64,000 bases of DNA from Lucifuga dentata. Lineage: Eukaryota; Chordata; Actinopteri; Ophidiiformes; Bythitidae. The DNA is taken from NCBI GenBank assembly GCA_014773175.1, contig VXCM01002787.1:124001-188000 (forward strand). Direction: 5' to 3'. Positions 63,640-64,000 of the stretch are shown here, in pieces. The position numbers and the translations under genes are program-made. The first letter of the stretch is position 1. Each line of letters opens with the position of its first letter. A model generated the notes under the pieces. The model was not told where the DNA came from. It saw only the letters and a program-made list of their open reading frames with translations, and searched no databases.

Positions 63640-63760
63640 TTTTTTTTTTTTATCTAACTTTTATTTAACCAGGTGATTCGAGATTTAAAAGAAAAAAATG
63701 TCTTTTTCAAGAGAGACCTGGCCAAGATGGCGCCACAAAAAACAAGTTTCAACAGTACAA
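63640..63760 (+). repeat. teleost interspersed repeat (TTTATTTAACCAGG type)
   Basis: TTTTATTTAACCAGGTGATT ... TCTTTTTCAAGAGAGACCTG-GCCAAGATGGC is a very common fish repeat found in introns and UTRs. Start and end approximate. Confidence 0.6.
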
Positions 63761-64000
63761 ATATTAGTTTAACAATAAGCGCAACACAGACAGACCATAT
63801 ACTTTGTAACACACTCAAATTCAAATAAAAAGGATTTGTCTAAGAAAAATATACTTGTCTCAAATTACCATCCTGACAGTCTAAAACAAAAACACTGACC
63901 AACGGTGCCAATTTCCTGTTTCTTTAACATCAATTTGAATTCCCCAAGAGTAACAAGCTCACTGTGAAGAGGTGTGTGCGTGTGTGTGTGGCCGGTTGGT

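Larger units (their letters stand above)
48011..64000 (-). other. macf1 5' flank or further intronic region
   Basis: No confident coding exon. Contents: transposon copies (48154, 51462, 54868, 62952), CA run after C-run and N (48882-48915), GA runs (49848-49888, 50061-50091, 51155-51213, 57637-57669), GT run (56238-56281), duplicated poly-T segment (52511-52635), teleost repeat (57091-57165), L2-like LINE end (58700-59434), CT-rich tract (59930-60260), a block of unknown origin (61140-61610) and purine tract (61860-62160). Stretches 53700-54600 and 55500-56050 look unique with nothing nameable. Confidence 0.55.

Noticed and set aside
10261..64000. Canonical MACF1 first exon ending in L-D-P-A-E-R-A
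   Set aside because: I looked for its complement on the minus strand across the 5' region and did not find it. It probably lies beyond the right edge.

Overview
The window reads as nuclear DNA of a ray-finned fish, most likely a percomorph teleost. Evidence: vertebrate-type split exons with GT-AG borders, very dense CA/GT and GA/TC microsatellites, and several interspersed repeats typical of teleost introns. There are no bacterial-type genes, tRNA or rRNA genes, or CRISPR arrays. Nearly all open reading frames over 60 codons are chance frames in low-complexity DNA or lie inside transposon copies.

One gene can be recognised with confidence: macf1 (microtubule-actin crosslinking factor 1, a spectraplakin), on the minus strand, seen only at its 5' end. 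Four consecutive constitutive exons lie at 9919-9980, 4405-4494, 1906-1983 and 293-385. They join in frame and encode the start of the first calponin-homology domain of the actin-binding domain. The second CH domain, plakin domain, spectrin repeats and GAS2 end would lie beyond the left edge. Upstream (higher coordinates) are alternative first exons whose last base completes the split Asp codon of the first common exon. The best is at 17879-18002: a hydrophobic N-terminus closely resembling the mitochondria-targeting first exon (1b) of plectin. A second good candidate is at 42031-42085 and a third at 47971-48010. A few very short candidates are discussed as findings.

The rest, over 95% of the window, is intron or 5' flank. 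About 15% of it comes from one family of ~550-600 bp non-autonomous DNA transposons with ~90 bp terminal inverted repeats and TTAA at the ends. There are about 18 copies in two subfamilies, inserted in both orientations and in one place apparently into each other. Other repeats are the 3' end of an L2-like LINE (58700-59434), a hAT-like remnant (34673-35204) and several short teleost repeats.

Possible regulatory sequence includes palindromic RFX X-box motifs (3802, 4654, 11985, 27029), perfect CRE octamers (14061, 24501, 27188) and a unique-looking block at 26960-27240 that holds both motif types. A perfect 18-bp-arm hairpin lies at 43454-43491.

Assembly caution: there are 22 single-N gaps, and at least 13 are flanked by 55-70 bp direct duplications of nearly constant length. 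These look like unmerged contig overlaps, not biology.
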